From the NCBI GenBank assembly GCA_900548405.1, contig UNSJ01000031.1, positions 1 to 23,121 on the forward strand: a stretch of DNA of 23,121 bases, written 5' to 3'. This stretch comes from Candidatus Gastranaerophilales bacterium (GTDB lineage Bacteria > Cyanobacteriota > Vampirovibrionia > Gastranaerophilales > Gastranaerophilaceae). Positions 7,384-16,121 of this stretch are shown piece by piece; positions within the stretch are counted from its first letter, which is position 1, and every line of letters begins with the position of its first letter. The position numbers and the translations under genes are program-made. Below the pieces are notes generated by a model. It worked only from the letters and a program-made list of their open reading frames with translations, made no database searches and was not told where the DNA came from.

Positions 7384-8688
7384 TTAATATTTCCTGCCGA
7401 CACAAATATATTCAAATCCGCGCTGTTTCATACGTTCTGCATCATATTGATTTCTACCGTCAAAAATTACAGGAGTTTTCAACATATCTTTTATTTTATC
7501 AAAATCAGGTCTTCTAAATTCATTCCATTCTGTAAGAAGCAGCATGCAATCTGCACCTTCAAGTGCTTCATAAGAACTTTTAGCATAAGTAATTTTATCT
7601 TTCCAAATTGTTTTTGCCTGCTCAAATCCCTTAGGGTCATAAGCCTGAACTTTTCCGCCATGTTCCAATAATGCGTTAATAATTGTGATAGCAGGAGACA
7701 TTCTCATATCATTTGTTTTTGGTTTAAATGTCAATCCCCATACTGCAAAAGTTTTTCCGCTGAGATTTTGACCGTATTTATGCAAAATTTTATTTATAAA
7801 AATAACCCTTTGCTCTTTATTTACTTCATCTGCCGATTCTATTAAACGATAACCGCAATTGTTGTCTTTAGCTGTCTTTAATAATGCCTTAACATCTTTC
7901 GGGAAGCAGCTTCCTCCATATCCTAAGCCGGGAAATAAAAATTGGGAACCGATTCTTTTATCAGAACACATTCCTATACGAACCATTTCAGCATCAGCTC
8001 CTACCGCTTCACAAATATTTGCAATTTCATTAGCGTACGAGATTTTAATTGCCAGGAAAGAATTCGCAGCATATTTAGTCATTTCTGCTGATTTAACATC
8101 CATAATAACAAATCTGCTTGCCGTTCTGAAAAACGGAGCATAGACTTCCTGCATTATAGCGGTGGCACGAGGAGAATCAGAACCTATTACAACTCTGTCA
8201 GGTTTTAAGAAATCATCAACAGCAGCCCCTTGTTTTAAGAATTCAGGATTTGAAACAACATCAAATTCACCGTCATAATGTTTTGAAATAGCTGCTTTCA
8301 CCTTCTCAGCCGTTCCAACAGGAACTGTAGATTTATCGACAATAACTTTATAACCGTTTATAGCTTTACCGATACTTTCGGCGACATTCATAACAAACTG
8401 CATATCAGCAGAACCGTCTTCACTTTGCGGAGTTCCGACAGCTATAAAACAAACAAGAGATTTTTTAACAGCTTCTGCTAAATCCGATGAAAATTTTAAA
8501 CGACCTTCCATAACATTTGCTTTTATAAGTTCTTCTAACCCGGGTTCATAGATAGGAACAATACCTTTTTCAAGCATTTCCAATTTTTTCAAATCATTGT
8601 CAACACAAATTACTTCATTGCCCATATCTGCAAGACATGTACCTGCAACAAGTCCCACATAGCCGGTCCCTATAACACAAATTTTCAT
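7384..8688 (-). CDS. ugd: UDP-glucose 6-dehydrogenase
   Basis: Oxidises UDP-glucose to UDP-glucuronate with two NAD+, supplying precursor for acidic polysaccharides, capsule or lipid A sugars in the cytoplasm. The NAD fold GTGYVGLVAG lies at residues 7-16. The family stretches 'STVPVGTAEKV', 'SNPEFLKQGAAVDDF' and 'PDRVVIGS' follow, and the catalytic cysteine is in GYGGSCFPKD (C261). At 434 residues it is a normal length. The start ATG 8688 leaves six residues before the glycine motif, as expected. It is a single gene closed by the shared terminator at 7332-7360, divergent from the ABC exporter. No neighbouring glycan-synthesis genes are in the window. A UDP-N-acetylmannosamine dehydrogenase is less likely, given the UDP-glucose dehydrogenase-type motifs. 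Confidence 0.95.
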   Translation of the reverse strand: MKICVIGTGYVGLVAGTCLADMGNEVICVDNDLKKLEMLEKGIVPIYEPGLEELIKANVMEGRLKFSSDLAEAVKKSLVCFIAVGTPQSEDGSADMQFVMNVAESIGKAINGYKVIVDKSTVPVGTAEKVKAAISKHYDGEFDVVSNPEFLKQGAAVDDFLKPDRVVIGSDSPRATAIMQEVYAPFFRTASRFVIMDVKSAEMTKYAANSFLAIKISYANEIANICEAVGADAEMVRIGMCSDKRIGSQFLFPGLGYGGSCFPKDVKALLKTAKDNNCGYRLIESADEVNKEQRVIFINKILHKYGQNLSGKTFAVWGLTFKPKTNDMRMSPAITIINALLEHGGKVQAYDPKGFEQAKTIWKDKITYAKSSYEALEGADCMLLLTEWNEFRRPDFDKIKDMLKTPVIFDGRNQYDAERMKQRGFEYICVGRKY

Positions 8689-8755
8689 ATCTGTTCTCTC
8701 CTGTTATTCTTAATATGGTTAAAATATAGCACAAAATTGTTTATCATTCATCTTT

Positions 8756-8784
8756 TTGTAAATTAAAAATTTTTATGAAATAAT
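8756..8784 (+). promoter_or_regulatory. Promoter of the ABC exporter gene
   Basis: TTGTAA (8756-8761), a 17-base spacer and AATAAT (8779-8784, five of six). It lies 42 bases before the start codon, which has an AGAAGGGA Shine-Dalgarno sequence at 8812-8819. It shares the AATAAT -10 with the prepilin promoter. Confidence 0.5.
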
Positions 8785-8826
8785 AATAGCATGTTCTTGA
8801 AACAATAATTAAGAAGGGAAATGTGA

Positions 8827-10668
8827 ATGGATTATAAACTAAAGCAAACCGAATCAGAAAATGCTTTTAATTACGGACTTTTATTAAAAAGAATATTTCC
8901 ATATATCAAGCCTGTAATAGGGCGTGTCTTATTAAACATTGCAATAGCAGTGCCTTTAGGGCTGCTTGACGGTGTCGTTGCATTATCTTTAAAACCTTAT
9001 TTGGATTATGTAGTTAACGGCAATCCTCAAGATACTTGGACATTTATGGGACATACTGTCTATATTCAGGCGTGGCTTGCAGCTGTAATTCCATTCGGCA
9101 TCGTTGCATTTGCATTGTTTCAGGGAATCCTTAAATATGTCAGCAACTATCTTACTGATTGGACAGGAAACAAAATTTCTAATTCGTTAAAAGTTGATTT
9201 GTTTAAAAAATTAACTAAGATGGATCCGCAATTCTATGATGTAAATTCATCAGGCGTAATTCTTGCAAGATTTTTAACAGATCCTGACACAGCTTCAAAA
9301 GACATTATTAATAATATGAAATCATTTATCGCAACATTCTTCGGCTTAATAGGGCTTGTGGGTGTATTGCTTTATAACTCATGGCAGCTTGCAATTATAG
9401 GGGTTACTGTAATGGGTATTGCTATTACTCCTGTTACTTTAATCAGAAAAAGAATTAAAAAAGTTTCAAACGCGAATATGGTTGTATCAAGTGATATGAA
9501 TACAAACTTTAACGAAACTTTTGCCGGCAACAAAATAGTTACCGCTTATAATTTGGAGGCAGAACAAAACCACAAATTCGAAAATCAAATTAACGAGCAA
9601 TTCCAGCTTGTTATGTCATTGACAAAAAGAGTAGGCTGGATGTCACCTATTATGTATTTTGTTTGTTCAATAGGTATTGCACTTGTTATGGCATACGGAA
9701 ATCACTTAATTCTTTCAGGTCAAATTACTGCGGGAAGTTTTGCTTCATTCGTAACTTCATTATTACTTTTGTATAAGCCGACAAAGACATTAGGAAATAC
9801 TTTAACAAACCTTCAGACAACATTTGTTGCTATGGGACGTGTGTTTGAACTGTTTGATTTACATCCGAACATTAAATCATCAGAAAATGCTGTAAAAATG
9901 AACGGATTAAACAATTCTATTGAATTTAAAAATGTTTCTTTTGAATATGAACCTGAAACACCTGTGTTAAAAGACTTCAGTTTGAAAGTAAATAAAAATG
10001 AAACCATTGCTTTAGTAGGCAATTCAGGCGGAGGTAAAAGTACGGTTGTAAGCTTGCTACCAAGATTTTACGATGTAAAAAAAGGTTCAATTCTTTTTGA
10101 CGGTGTTGATATAAGAAACTTTGACCTAAAATCATTAAGAAATAATATTTCTTTTGTTTTTCAGGATAACTTCTTATTCACAGGTTCTATTAAAGACAAT
10201 ATTTTAATGGGTAATGAGCAGGCTAATGATGAACAAATTCAGAAAGTTGTAGCAATGGCACACCTTGACGAGTTTGCACATACTTTAGAAAATGGTTTGG
10301 ACACATTTGTAGGAGAACGAGGAGCATCATTATCGGGTGGTCAACGTCAGCGTGTGGCAATAGCAAGAGCAATGCTTAAAGATTCGCCTATTGTAATTCT
10401 CGATGAGGCAACTTCTGCTCTTGACAACAAATCCGAAGCTATTGTTCAAAAAGCTCTTGACAACTTAATCCAAAACAAAACGGTTTTCATTATAGCACAC
10501 AGATTGTCAACAATTAAAAATGCTGACAGAATTGCGGTTATAAACGAAGGACAGCTTGTAGAAATCGGAACTCATGACGAATTGATGCAAATTGATAACG
10601 GCAGCTACAAACGGCTTTATGAAATGCAGTTCCAAAATCAGGAAGAAAATGAAGCCGCTGAGGTATAA
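8827..10668 (+). CDS. MsbA-like ABC transporter, fused membrane and ATPase domains
   Basis: A half-transporter that would act as a homodimer in the inner membrane. About residues 30-335 form the six-helix exporter domain. Residues 365-610 form the ATPase: Walker A GNSGGGKS (398-405), signature LSGGQ (502-506), Walker B PIVILDEATS (521-530, catalytic E527), and the H-loop in 'IIAHRLSTI'. At 613 residues it is close to MsbA, the lipid A flippase, and to other lipid or drug exporters. The substrate cannot be fixed from sequence. The unknown 108-residue gene at 10670 starts one base after its stop and is probably co-translated. The start is supported by AGAAGGGA a few bases upstream. Confidence 0.9.
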   Translation: MDYKLKQTESENAFNYGLLLKRIFPYIKPVIGRVLLNIAIAVPLGLLDGVVALSLKPYLDYVVNGNPQDTWTFMGHTVYIQAWLAAVIPFGIVAFALFQGILKYVSNYLTDWTGNKISNSLKVDLFKKLTKMDPQFYDVNSSGVILARFLTDPDTASKDIINNMKSFIATFFGLIGLVGVLLYNSWQLAIIGVTVMGIAITPVTLIRKRIKKVSNANMVVSSDMNTNFNETFAGNKIVTAYNLEAEQNHKFENQINEQFQLVMSLTKRVGWMSPIMYFVCSIGIALVMAYGNHLILSGQITAGSFASFVTSLLLLYKPTKTLGNTLTNLQTTFVAMGRVFELFDLHPNIKSSENAVKMNGLNNSIEFKNVSFEYEPETPVLKDFSLKVNKNETIALVGNSGGGKSTVVSLLPRFYDVKKGSILFDGVDIRNFDLKSLRNNISFVFQDNFLFTGSIKDNILMGNEQANDEQIQKVVAMAHLDEFAHTLENGLDTFVGERGASLSGGQRQRVAIARAMLKDSPIVILDEATSALDNKSEAIVQKALDNLIQNKTVFIIAHRLSTIKNADRIAVINEGQLVEIGTHDELMQIDNGSYKRLYEMQFQNQEENEAAEV

Positions 10669-10669
10669 T

Positions 10670-10996
10670 ATGCATAAAATACTTACTAAATGGATAGAGC
10701 CATATGTTTTATTGGAAACTTTAAAAGCTAACAGTGAATTGCAAAAAGATTTTATTTTTGACGGTTTTTCAAAGAACAATTTAAAGAAAGAATTTTTAAA
10801 ATCACTTGAAAAAGAAAATACTTTCGGACTATACATGAAAAACGTTAATAAATTTTATTTGTTTAAGGGTAATGTAAACATTGATGAAATATTCAATCTT
10901 ATGCCTGAGGATTATGAAGTTACCGATGATATAGACAGACCTTTTAATAGTGTTGATTTGGGAAAAGCCGAAGCAGGTTTTATCAACTTACATTAA
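10670..10996 (+). CDS. Hypothetical protein, 108 residues, coupled to ABC exporter
   Basis: I do not recognise this protein. It starts MHKILTKWIEPYVLLETLK, is rich in charged and aromatic residues, and has no membrane segment or cysteine. It ends with an acidic stretch ('MPEDYEVTDDIDRPF'). ATG 10670 follows the transporter stop after one base (TAATATG), a typical coupled start. The open frame continues further upstream inside the transporter gene (first ATG 10592), but that part lies in another frame of a conserved domain and is unlikely to be coding. It abuts the convergent TPR gene with zero gap. A role with the transporter is an inference from position alone. Confidence 0.75.
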   Translation: MHKILTKWIEPYVLLETLKANSELQKDFIFDGFSKNNLKKEFLKSLEKENTFGLYMKNVNKFYLFKGNVNIDEIFNLMPEDYEVTDDIDRPFNSVDLGKAEAGFINLH

Positions 10997-12442
10997 TCAG
11001 ACACTTTCGACAAAACCCAGTTCTACTGCTTTCTTATATGCAATTTCTGCTTCTTTATTTTTACCTAACGCACCCATAATGCTTGACTTATGCCAGAAGG
11101 TCCAGCAGTCATTCTCACCCATAAGAATTGATTTGTTAATATATTCAAGAGCTTTTGAATATTCTTCTTTTGCTTCATAACAGCATGCCAGCCAATAGTA
11201 AACAACTCCGTTTTCACCAAATTCAAGCGCTTTTTCAGCTGCTTCTATTGCTTCATCAAACCTTTCAAGTCTGAAAAGAAAACAGGTTTTTTCGCCGTAA
11301 TTTAAAGCATCTTTTTCAATTAAAAGCTGTTTATTAATATGGATTAGTGCATTTTTATAATCCTGCAAGTCAGCATAAAGCTGAGCAAAATAGTAATTTA
11401 AGTTAGGACTTTCAGGAAATTCCTTTTGCAGTTTTTTCAAACATTCAATAGCCTTTTCCGGTTTTCCAAGACTTCTAAGACAAACAGCTTTTAAGGAATA
11501 CGCACTTTCAACATTGATATTATTCAAAATTGACTTATTGGCATATTCCAAACAGGATTTGTAATCGCCTATCTCTTTGTATGCCGCGCTCAGCATATAA
11601 TAACACTGAGTATATGTGCTGTCTTTTTCCAAAATATCTTTATAGATTTCAATAGCTTCATTATATTTCTCCCAAAAAAGAAAAATTTCAGCTTTTCTTT
11701 GCAAATATTGAGGCTTTTGATTTATTTCACAAGCCTTATTAATTAAATCCATTGCTTTTTCAGGGTTGTCATACATACAAATTTCCGCACGACAATAATA
11801 CTTTTCATCTTTAGGTAAAAATATTGTTAATAATGATTGCCAAAAACATGGATTTTTCAGAGGAGTAAATATCAATGAAAAGAAAGAAATACATATTAAT
11901 ACAAAACTTGTACAATCTATATTTGGAAATGCTTTTAATGAGTAAAAAGAATATTTTAATACATTTTTGTAATCCTGTTCATAAAAACAAACCAATGCCT
12001 TCATCAAGCTGCAATCAGGTGTTTTAATATTTGTCTGTAATAATTTATCCGAATACTTTTTTACAATATCAAGTTCTTGTTTTAAATAATATAAAGATGA
12101 AGCTGCAAAATATGCAAAATAATAATCATCAGGACATTTTTCTAACATTTGTACGAGATATTTTTCGGCTTTACAAGGATTATCTTCGTTAATATATATA
12201 ATTGTCAGTATAAAATCAGCATAGAAATAATTTTCATCAAGCTTTTTAGACTTCAAGGCATATTTAAGCGCATTTACATTATCATTTTTAATAAAATAAG
12301 CGTTTGCAAGAAATCCATAATTAGGAGCGGATACTTGTCCGTTAGCAATTCTTTTTTTTAACAGTTTAATTACTTTATCAGCATTAAATTCCGTAATAAC
12401 ATATTCAGCATCATCATAGAATGTATAAATATTATCGAACAT
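10997..12442 (-). CDS. TPR-repeat protein, 481 residues
   Basis: Tetratricopeptide repeats fill most of the length, for example 'YYMLSAAYKEIGDYKSCLEYANKSI', here shown only in part, and 'AYSLKAVCLRSLGKPEKA'. There is no signal peptide, so a cytoplasmic scaffold is likely. A longer reading from ATG 12469 is open, but that start lacks a Shine-Dalgarno sequence. ATG 12442 has GAGG six bases upstream, so the shorter form starting MFDNIYTFYDDAEY is preferred. The gene is not obviously a duplicate of the TPR gene at 2432. It lies downstream of the KdpE-like gene on the same strand with a gap of about 76 bases, so co-transcription is possible. Confidence 0.8.
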   Translation of the reverse strand: MFDNIYTFYDDAEYVITEFNADKVIKLLKKRIANGQVSAPNYGFLANAYFIKNDNVNALKYALKSKKLDENYFYADFILTIIYINEDNPCKAEKYLVQMLEKCPDDYYFAYFAASSLYYLKQELDIVKKYSDKLLQTNIKTPDCSLMKALVCFYEQDYKNVLKYSFYSLKAFPNIDCTSFVLICISFFSLIFTPLKNPCFWQSLLTIFLPKDEKYYCRAEICMYDNPEKAMDLINKACEINQKPQYLQRKAEIFLFWEKYNEAIEIYKDILEKDSTYTQCYYMLSAAYKEIGDYKSCLEYANKSILNNINVESAYSLKAVCLRSLGKPEKAIECLKKLQKEFPESPNLNYYFAQLYADLQDYKNALIHINKQLLIEKDALNYGEKTCFLFRLERFDEAIEAAEKALEFGENGVVYYWLACCYEAKEEYSKALEYINKSILMGENDCWTFWHKSSIMGALGKNKEAEIAYKKAVELGFVESV

Positions 12443-12518
12443 GACTAACCTCATTTTAAATATCGGCATGATTGAGGCAAATCTTTAATTATATTTACAT
12501 ACATTTACATTGAACTAA

Positions 12519-13229
12519 TTATACTTCAGATGAGTTCTCATTTGAAATCTGAAGCATTCTGTAACCTATACCTACATGAGTTTTAATATAATCGGATGCA
12601 TTCAACTTTTTTCTTAAATTAGTTACGAATACTCTCAATGAAAGTTGAGAATCACACCCGTTGTCATCAAGCCAAATCTCTTTTTTAATATAATTATGAG
12701 TTAGCACTTTACCAAGATTTTTGGCTAACAAACATAAAAGCTTATACTCAATTGCGGTTAAATGTACTTCTTTATCGTCAACATAAACACAACCTTGCGC
12801 GTAATCTATCTTTAAATTACCGTTTATAAATATTGAATCTTGTACTTTTTCATCATTTGAATAGCTTTTACGTCTTAAAGCTGCTCTAATTCTTGCAAGT
12901 AATTCTTCAGTATTAAACGGCTTTGTTAAATAATCATCAGCTCCTGCATCTAAAGCCGAAATTTTATCATCATTATCTACTCTTGCACTTACAACAATAA
13001 CAGGCGTACATGAAAAAGAACGAACTCTTTTTATAACTTCAATTCCGTCAATATCCGGAAGTCCCAAATCAAGTATTATAACATCAGGATTATAAGACGC
13101 AGCTTTTAAAATACCTTGCTCTGCATTCGAAGCAATTTGGAAATTATAATTACTTATCTCAAGTGTTGTAGCCATAAGGTTTTGTATCATTTTATCATCT
13201 TCAATAACAAGAATTGTTCCCTTATTCAT
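12519..13229 (-). CDS. kdpE: KdpE-like OmpR-family response regulator
   Basis: The 236-residue product has a receiver domain (1-120) with the acidic pair E10/D11, phospho-acceptor D54 in 'IILDLGLPDIDG', and K103 in 'DDYLTKPF'. A winged-helix DNA-binding domain follows (about 135-230) with the 'LTAIEYKLLCLLAKNLGKVLTH' and 'VGIGYRM' stretches. The sequence and its pairing with a KdpD-type kinase favour KdpE, which activates potassium-uptake genes in other bacteria. No kdpFABC genes are in the window, so the target could differ. The start overlaps the kinase end by eight bases. Tandem 11-bp-spaced boxes upstream of the kinase suggest autoregulation. Confidence 0.88.
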   Translation of the reverse strand: MNKGTILVIEDDKMIQNLMATTLEISNYNFQIASNAEQGILKAASYNPDVIILDLGLPDIDGIEVIKRVRSFSCTPVIVVSARVDNDDKISALDAGADDYLTKPFNTEELLARIRAALRRKSYSNDEKVQDSIFINGNLKIDYAQGCVYVDDKEVHLTAIEYKLLCLLAKNLGKVLTHNYIKKEIWLDDNGCDSQLSLRVFVTNLRKKLNASDYIKTHVGIGYRMLQISNENSSEV

Positions 13230-15123
13230 TAGCTTCTCCTTTTAATTTAAATGAAAAAATTGTTCCTTTCGGTGAATTGTCTTTAATTTCTATTTCTCCG
13301 CCATGAGCCTCAACAACAGCTTTACAAAGAGCCAGTCCCAAGCCGAGCCCGCGCCTGCCGTCTGTTATTGAATTATTTACCGTATAAAACATATCAAAAA
13401 TTTTCTCTTTGTCCTCGTCTTTAATGCCGTTTCCTTCATCTTCAACTGAAATCTCGATATAATCAGTTACAGCCTTTGCACCCACTGTTACAGTTGTATT
13501 ACACGGAGAATATTTCATTGCATTATCAACCAAATTAAAGATTACCTGCGATATAAGCTTTCCGTCCATTTTTGCACACAAAGTTTCATCTTCTATCTTT
13601 GTTTTAATAATAAAATCATCTTTTTTTCTCCCCAAGTGTGACAGAGCTTCAGAAATTACATCCGAAACTGACTCAGATTCTTTTTTAAGAGTAATTTCAT
13701 TCCTGTCAAATCTTGTAATTGAAAGCAAATTCTCAACAAGATTTAACAGCCAGATAGAGTCGTCATAGATATCTGTATAGATTTCCTGTTTTTTATTATC
13801 AGTAATTTTTGAAGAATTCTTTAACAACAACTCTGCATAGCCTGAAATGCCTGTTAAGGGAGTACGTAAGTCATGAGAAATTGCCCTCAAAAGAGTTGAA
13901 CGCAGCTCCTCCTGATTATTTTTAATCATAAGCTCGTTTTTCAGTTGTGATATCGCATCTTTCTCATAAGCCAGAGCAGATTCTCTTAACATAGCTATTA
14001 AAAGACTTTTTTCAAACTCGCTAATTTCATTCTTTTCAATCTTAACTACCGCAAATACTTTATTAACATTGCTTATCGGAAGATAAAAATTGACTGATTG
14101 AGAAAAATTTTCAGTTGTATTTCCTGCCTGCTGATTGTTATCAAAAACCCAATTAACAATTTCATCATCATTTTTATTAGTGAATAAATCCACATTGCAA
14201 TTTAAAAGTTTTTTCAGCTGTTCACGTGTAACTTCGTTAATTTCGTTTTTCATACCGAACTGCTGTAACTTTTGACTCATTTCAAGCATTACCTCTGTTC
14301 TGTATGCCTTTAAAGAAGAAAGTTCTGCCTGTTCTTTAAACTTTTTTGCAATAATGCTTGCAAAAAGAGCAACCAGAAACATTATTACAAAAGTCACGGA
14401 ATACTCTGAACCGTAAACCTCTAAAGAATGGTAAGGAATTATGAAAAAGAAATTAAAAATCATAACGGAAAGCAAAGATGAAACAATACTGAAAATTTTG
14501 CTGTCTGTGATATATGCTATTAACACAACCGCCAGAATATAAATCATTATGATATTAGCTTCATCTATATTAAGCATTCTGAAAATGCTGCTGATAAGAG
14601 TAACTGCAATTAGAACCGTTATAGACTTTAAAGCATCTTTTAAAGACATTTTTGGCAGTTTAAACTGCTCATTATGCTTTTGCCCTATGTATAATTTTTG
14701 AGCCTTATCAGGAATTACATAAATTTCAATATCAGGCGTAAGACCTATTAATTTATCTATAAAATTAGGCGGTGTAAAAAAGCGGCTTGGCTTATAACCT
14801 GACCGGCCTATAATGATTTTTGTAGCCCTGCTTGCTTTAGCGTATTGGGAAACCTGAAACGGTATATCATCACCGTTTACTGTTACAATTTTTGCTCCAT
14901 TTTGCTTTGCCAGACGAGTGTTATCATAAAGCCTTTTTTTATTGTCTTCTGTCAAAGTTTTAGATGTTTCAATATACAAAGCCGTAAACAAAGCATTATA
15001 AACCTTTGCCATTTCCGATGCGGCTGTAATAACCTTAGGATTTGATGGCGAACTTGAGATACAAACTAAAATATGCTCTGTTTTATTGTTATTCCCTGTC
15101 ATAGATATGATTTTATCATGCAT
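13222..15123 (-). CDS. KdpD-like sensor histidine kinase lacking the N-terminal KdpD domain
   Basis: The domains are in the KdpD order but without the usual first module of about 200 residues with its Walker motif. A UspA-like domain (15-140) comes first, then four membrane helices (about 167-182, 191-206, 210-230, 243-260; DUF4118 type), a GAF-like region (270-390), HisKA with H417 in SHDLRTPL, and HATPase_c with NLVDNAMKYSP (530-540), DEGNGI (562-567) and GLGLGLALC (592-600). At 633 residues it compares with about 900 for full KdpD. It would sense ionic or osmotic state at the inner membrane and phosphorylate the adjacent regulator. Start ATG 15123 lacks a clear Shine-Dalgarno sequence. ATG 15102 is an alternative. 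Confidence 0.88.
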   Translation of the reverse strand: MHDKIISMTGNNNKTEHILVCISSSPSNPKVITAASEMAKVYNALFTALYIETSKTLTEDNKKRLYDNTRLAKQNGAKIVTVNGDDIPFQVSQYAKASRATKIIIGRSGYKPSRFFTPPNFIDKLIGLTPDIEIYVIPDKAQKLYIGQKHNEQFKLPKMSLKDALKSITVLIAVTLISSIFRMLNIDEANIIMIYILAVVLIAYITDSKIFSIVSSLLSVMIFNFFFIIPYHSLEVYGSEYSVTFVIMFLVALFASIIAKKFKEQAELSSLKAYRTEVMLEMSQKLQQFGMKNEINEVTREQLKKLLNCNVDLFTNKNDDEIVNWVFDNNQQAGNTTENFSQSVNFYLPISNVNKVFAVVKIEKNEISEFEKSLLIAMLRESALAYEKDAISQLKNELMIKNNQEELRSTLLRAISHDLRTPLTGISGYAELLLKNSSKITDNKKQEIYTDIYDDSIWLLNLVENLLSITRFDRNEITLKKESESVSDVISEALSHLGRKKDDFIIKTKIEDETLCAKMDGKLISQVIFNLVDNAMKYSPCNTTVTVGAKAVTDYIEISVEDEGNGIKDEDKEKIFDMFYTVNNSITDGRRGLGLGLALCKAVVEAHGGEIEIKDNSPKGTIFSFKLKGEANE

Positions 15124-15146
15124 AACATCAAAATAGAATTAAGTTT

Positions 15147-15176
15147 TTTATACAGACGTTAAGATGGCATTAAGAT
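15147..15176 (-). promoter_or_regulatory. Tandem boxes and promoter of the kdpDE-like pair
   Basis: TTAAGAT occurs at 15159-15165 and again at 15170-15176, an exact 7-base direct repeat with an 11-bp period. On the minus strand these read ATCTTAA twice and are followed after six bases by TATAAA (15152-15147) preceded by TG. The kinase start is at 15123. The spacing fits dimer binding by an OmpR/PhoB-type winged-helix regulator in the place of a -35 box. Confidence 0.55.
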
Positions 15177-15247
15177 TTAAATTTTAGTGTTGAAATTATT
15201 TTTAAACAGAGTTTAAATATCCGTACAAACAGATTATCAGTTCATGC

Positions 15248-15280
15248 AGGAGGAACTTTCGCGGGAAAGTCAAAAAGATG
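15248..15280 (+). promoter_or_regulatory. Shine-Dalgarno sequence separated from start by a hairpin
   Basis: AGGAGG (15248-15253) lies 24 bases before ATG 15278, too far for normal initiation. The gap contains ACTTTC-GCGG-GAAAGT (15255-15270), a 6-bp hairpin. With the hairpin folded the spacing falls to eight bases. No other start fits this Shine-Dalgarno sequence in frame. Confidence 0.55.
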
Positions 15281-15985
15281 ACAATAAATATTAACAGCAT
15301 AAATAACACATACTTACCTCAATATAATTTAAGAAGAAATAAGAAGAATACATTAACAAAAACAGCTTCCATAGCAGGAAGCACAGCAGGGGTTATTACA
15401 GCATTAGGTCTTATTTCCAGAAAACACGGAATAAAAATTCCAAGTTCATTTATAAAACAGCCCCAAAAGGTCCTTGATGTATTCAAGAAATTAGAATTTA
15501 ATGAAACAGATGTAATTAAAATTGCATCATCCTCAATTCTTGGCGGTTTTGCATTCGGCTCCGCTGCTGATTTTAAAAATATAAAGGCTAAAGCTCAGGA
15601 AGGAATTGTACAACTTGCGGGAAACTACATTATACCGACTTTATTTGCAGGTGCAGGCATAAGGCTAAACAAAGCATTAAATAAAAAATTTAATTTTCCT
15701 CCGATAACAAAACCTATTCAATTTGCTTTCGGTTTAACAAGTTTAATTGCAGGCGTAATTGCAGGGAACAAAGTTTCAAAAGTAATTAATACAAATGTAT
15801 TTGATGAAGATATGCACAGAAAATTATCCTGGAAAGATTGGGCTGTGCAATTTGATAACGTTTGTTTGGTAACTTCGGTATCCAATTCAGGCACTAAACT
15901 TGCCAAAATGGCTTCAAGGGTAATCCCAGCTGCGCATATAATACCGGGTTATTTAACAGGAACCAAAAAGGAGAACATACATTAA
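15278..15985 (+). CDS. Hypothetical protein, 235 residues, with hydrophobic segments
   Basis: I do not recognise this protein. The N-terminus is Asn- and Lys-rich (MTININSINNTYLPQYNL). Several glycine- and alanine-rich hydrophobic stretches follow, near residues 30-47, 84-97, 118-130 and 147-167, which may be membrane or membrane-associated helices. There is no cleavable signal peptide. The C-terminus is polar. The style resembles the metallopeptidase-like protein at 19570: a short disordered start followed by glycine-rich helices. The start has the unusual hairpin-bridged Shine-Dalgarno arrangement described separately. It is divergent from the kdpDE-like pair, so the boxes at 15159-15176 could act on it too. 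An intrinsic terminator at 16014 closes it as a single-gene unit. Confidence 0.75.
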   Translation: MTININSINNTYLPQYNLRRNKKNTLTKTASIAGSTAGVITALGLISRKHGIKIPSSFIKQPQKVLDVFKKLEFNETDVIKIASSSILGGFAFGSAADFKNIKAKAQEGIVQLAGNYIIPTLFAGAGIRLNKALNKKFNFPPITKPIQFAFGLTSLIAGVIAGNKVSKVINTNVFDEDMHRKLSWKDWAVQFDNVCLVTSVSNSGTKLAKMASRVIPAAHIIPGYLTGTKKENIH

Positions 15986-16013
15986 TTTAAAAATCACAAC
16001 AAAACGTCACTTT

Positions 16014-16041
16014 CCTGCTATTTAAATTAGCAGGATTTTTT
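16014..16041 (+). terminator. Intrinsic terminator after the 235-residue gene
   Basis: CCTGCTA (16014-16020) pairs perfectly with TAGCAGG (16028-16034), followed by A and seven T. Confidence 0.9.
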
Positions 16042-16077
16042 TAATTTTTTTTAACATAAAGCAATTTTTTATAAAAA

Positions 16078-16121
16078 AAATACTTTATATAATCATCAGG
16101 GGAAAATATAAGGGGATATAA
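16078..16121 (+). promoter_or_regulatory. Leader of first CHAP-like gene
   Basis: AAATACTTTATATAAT contains TATAAT at 16088-16093, with no clear -35. AAGGGG (16110-16115) sits six bases before TTG 16122. The paralogous gene at 16976 has the same AAATACTTTATAT block and the same AAGGGGATAT before its TTG. Confidence 0.5.

Noticed and set aside
7248..7517. 89-codon plus-strand ORF
   Set aside because: It lies over tRNA-Leu, its terminator and antisense ugd. It is a shadow of RNA and of a real gene.
10592..10669. Upstream extension of the 108-residue gene
   Set aside because: It overlaps the ABC transporter C-terminus in another frame. The coupled ATG at 10670 is a better start.
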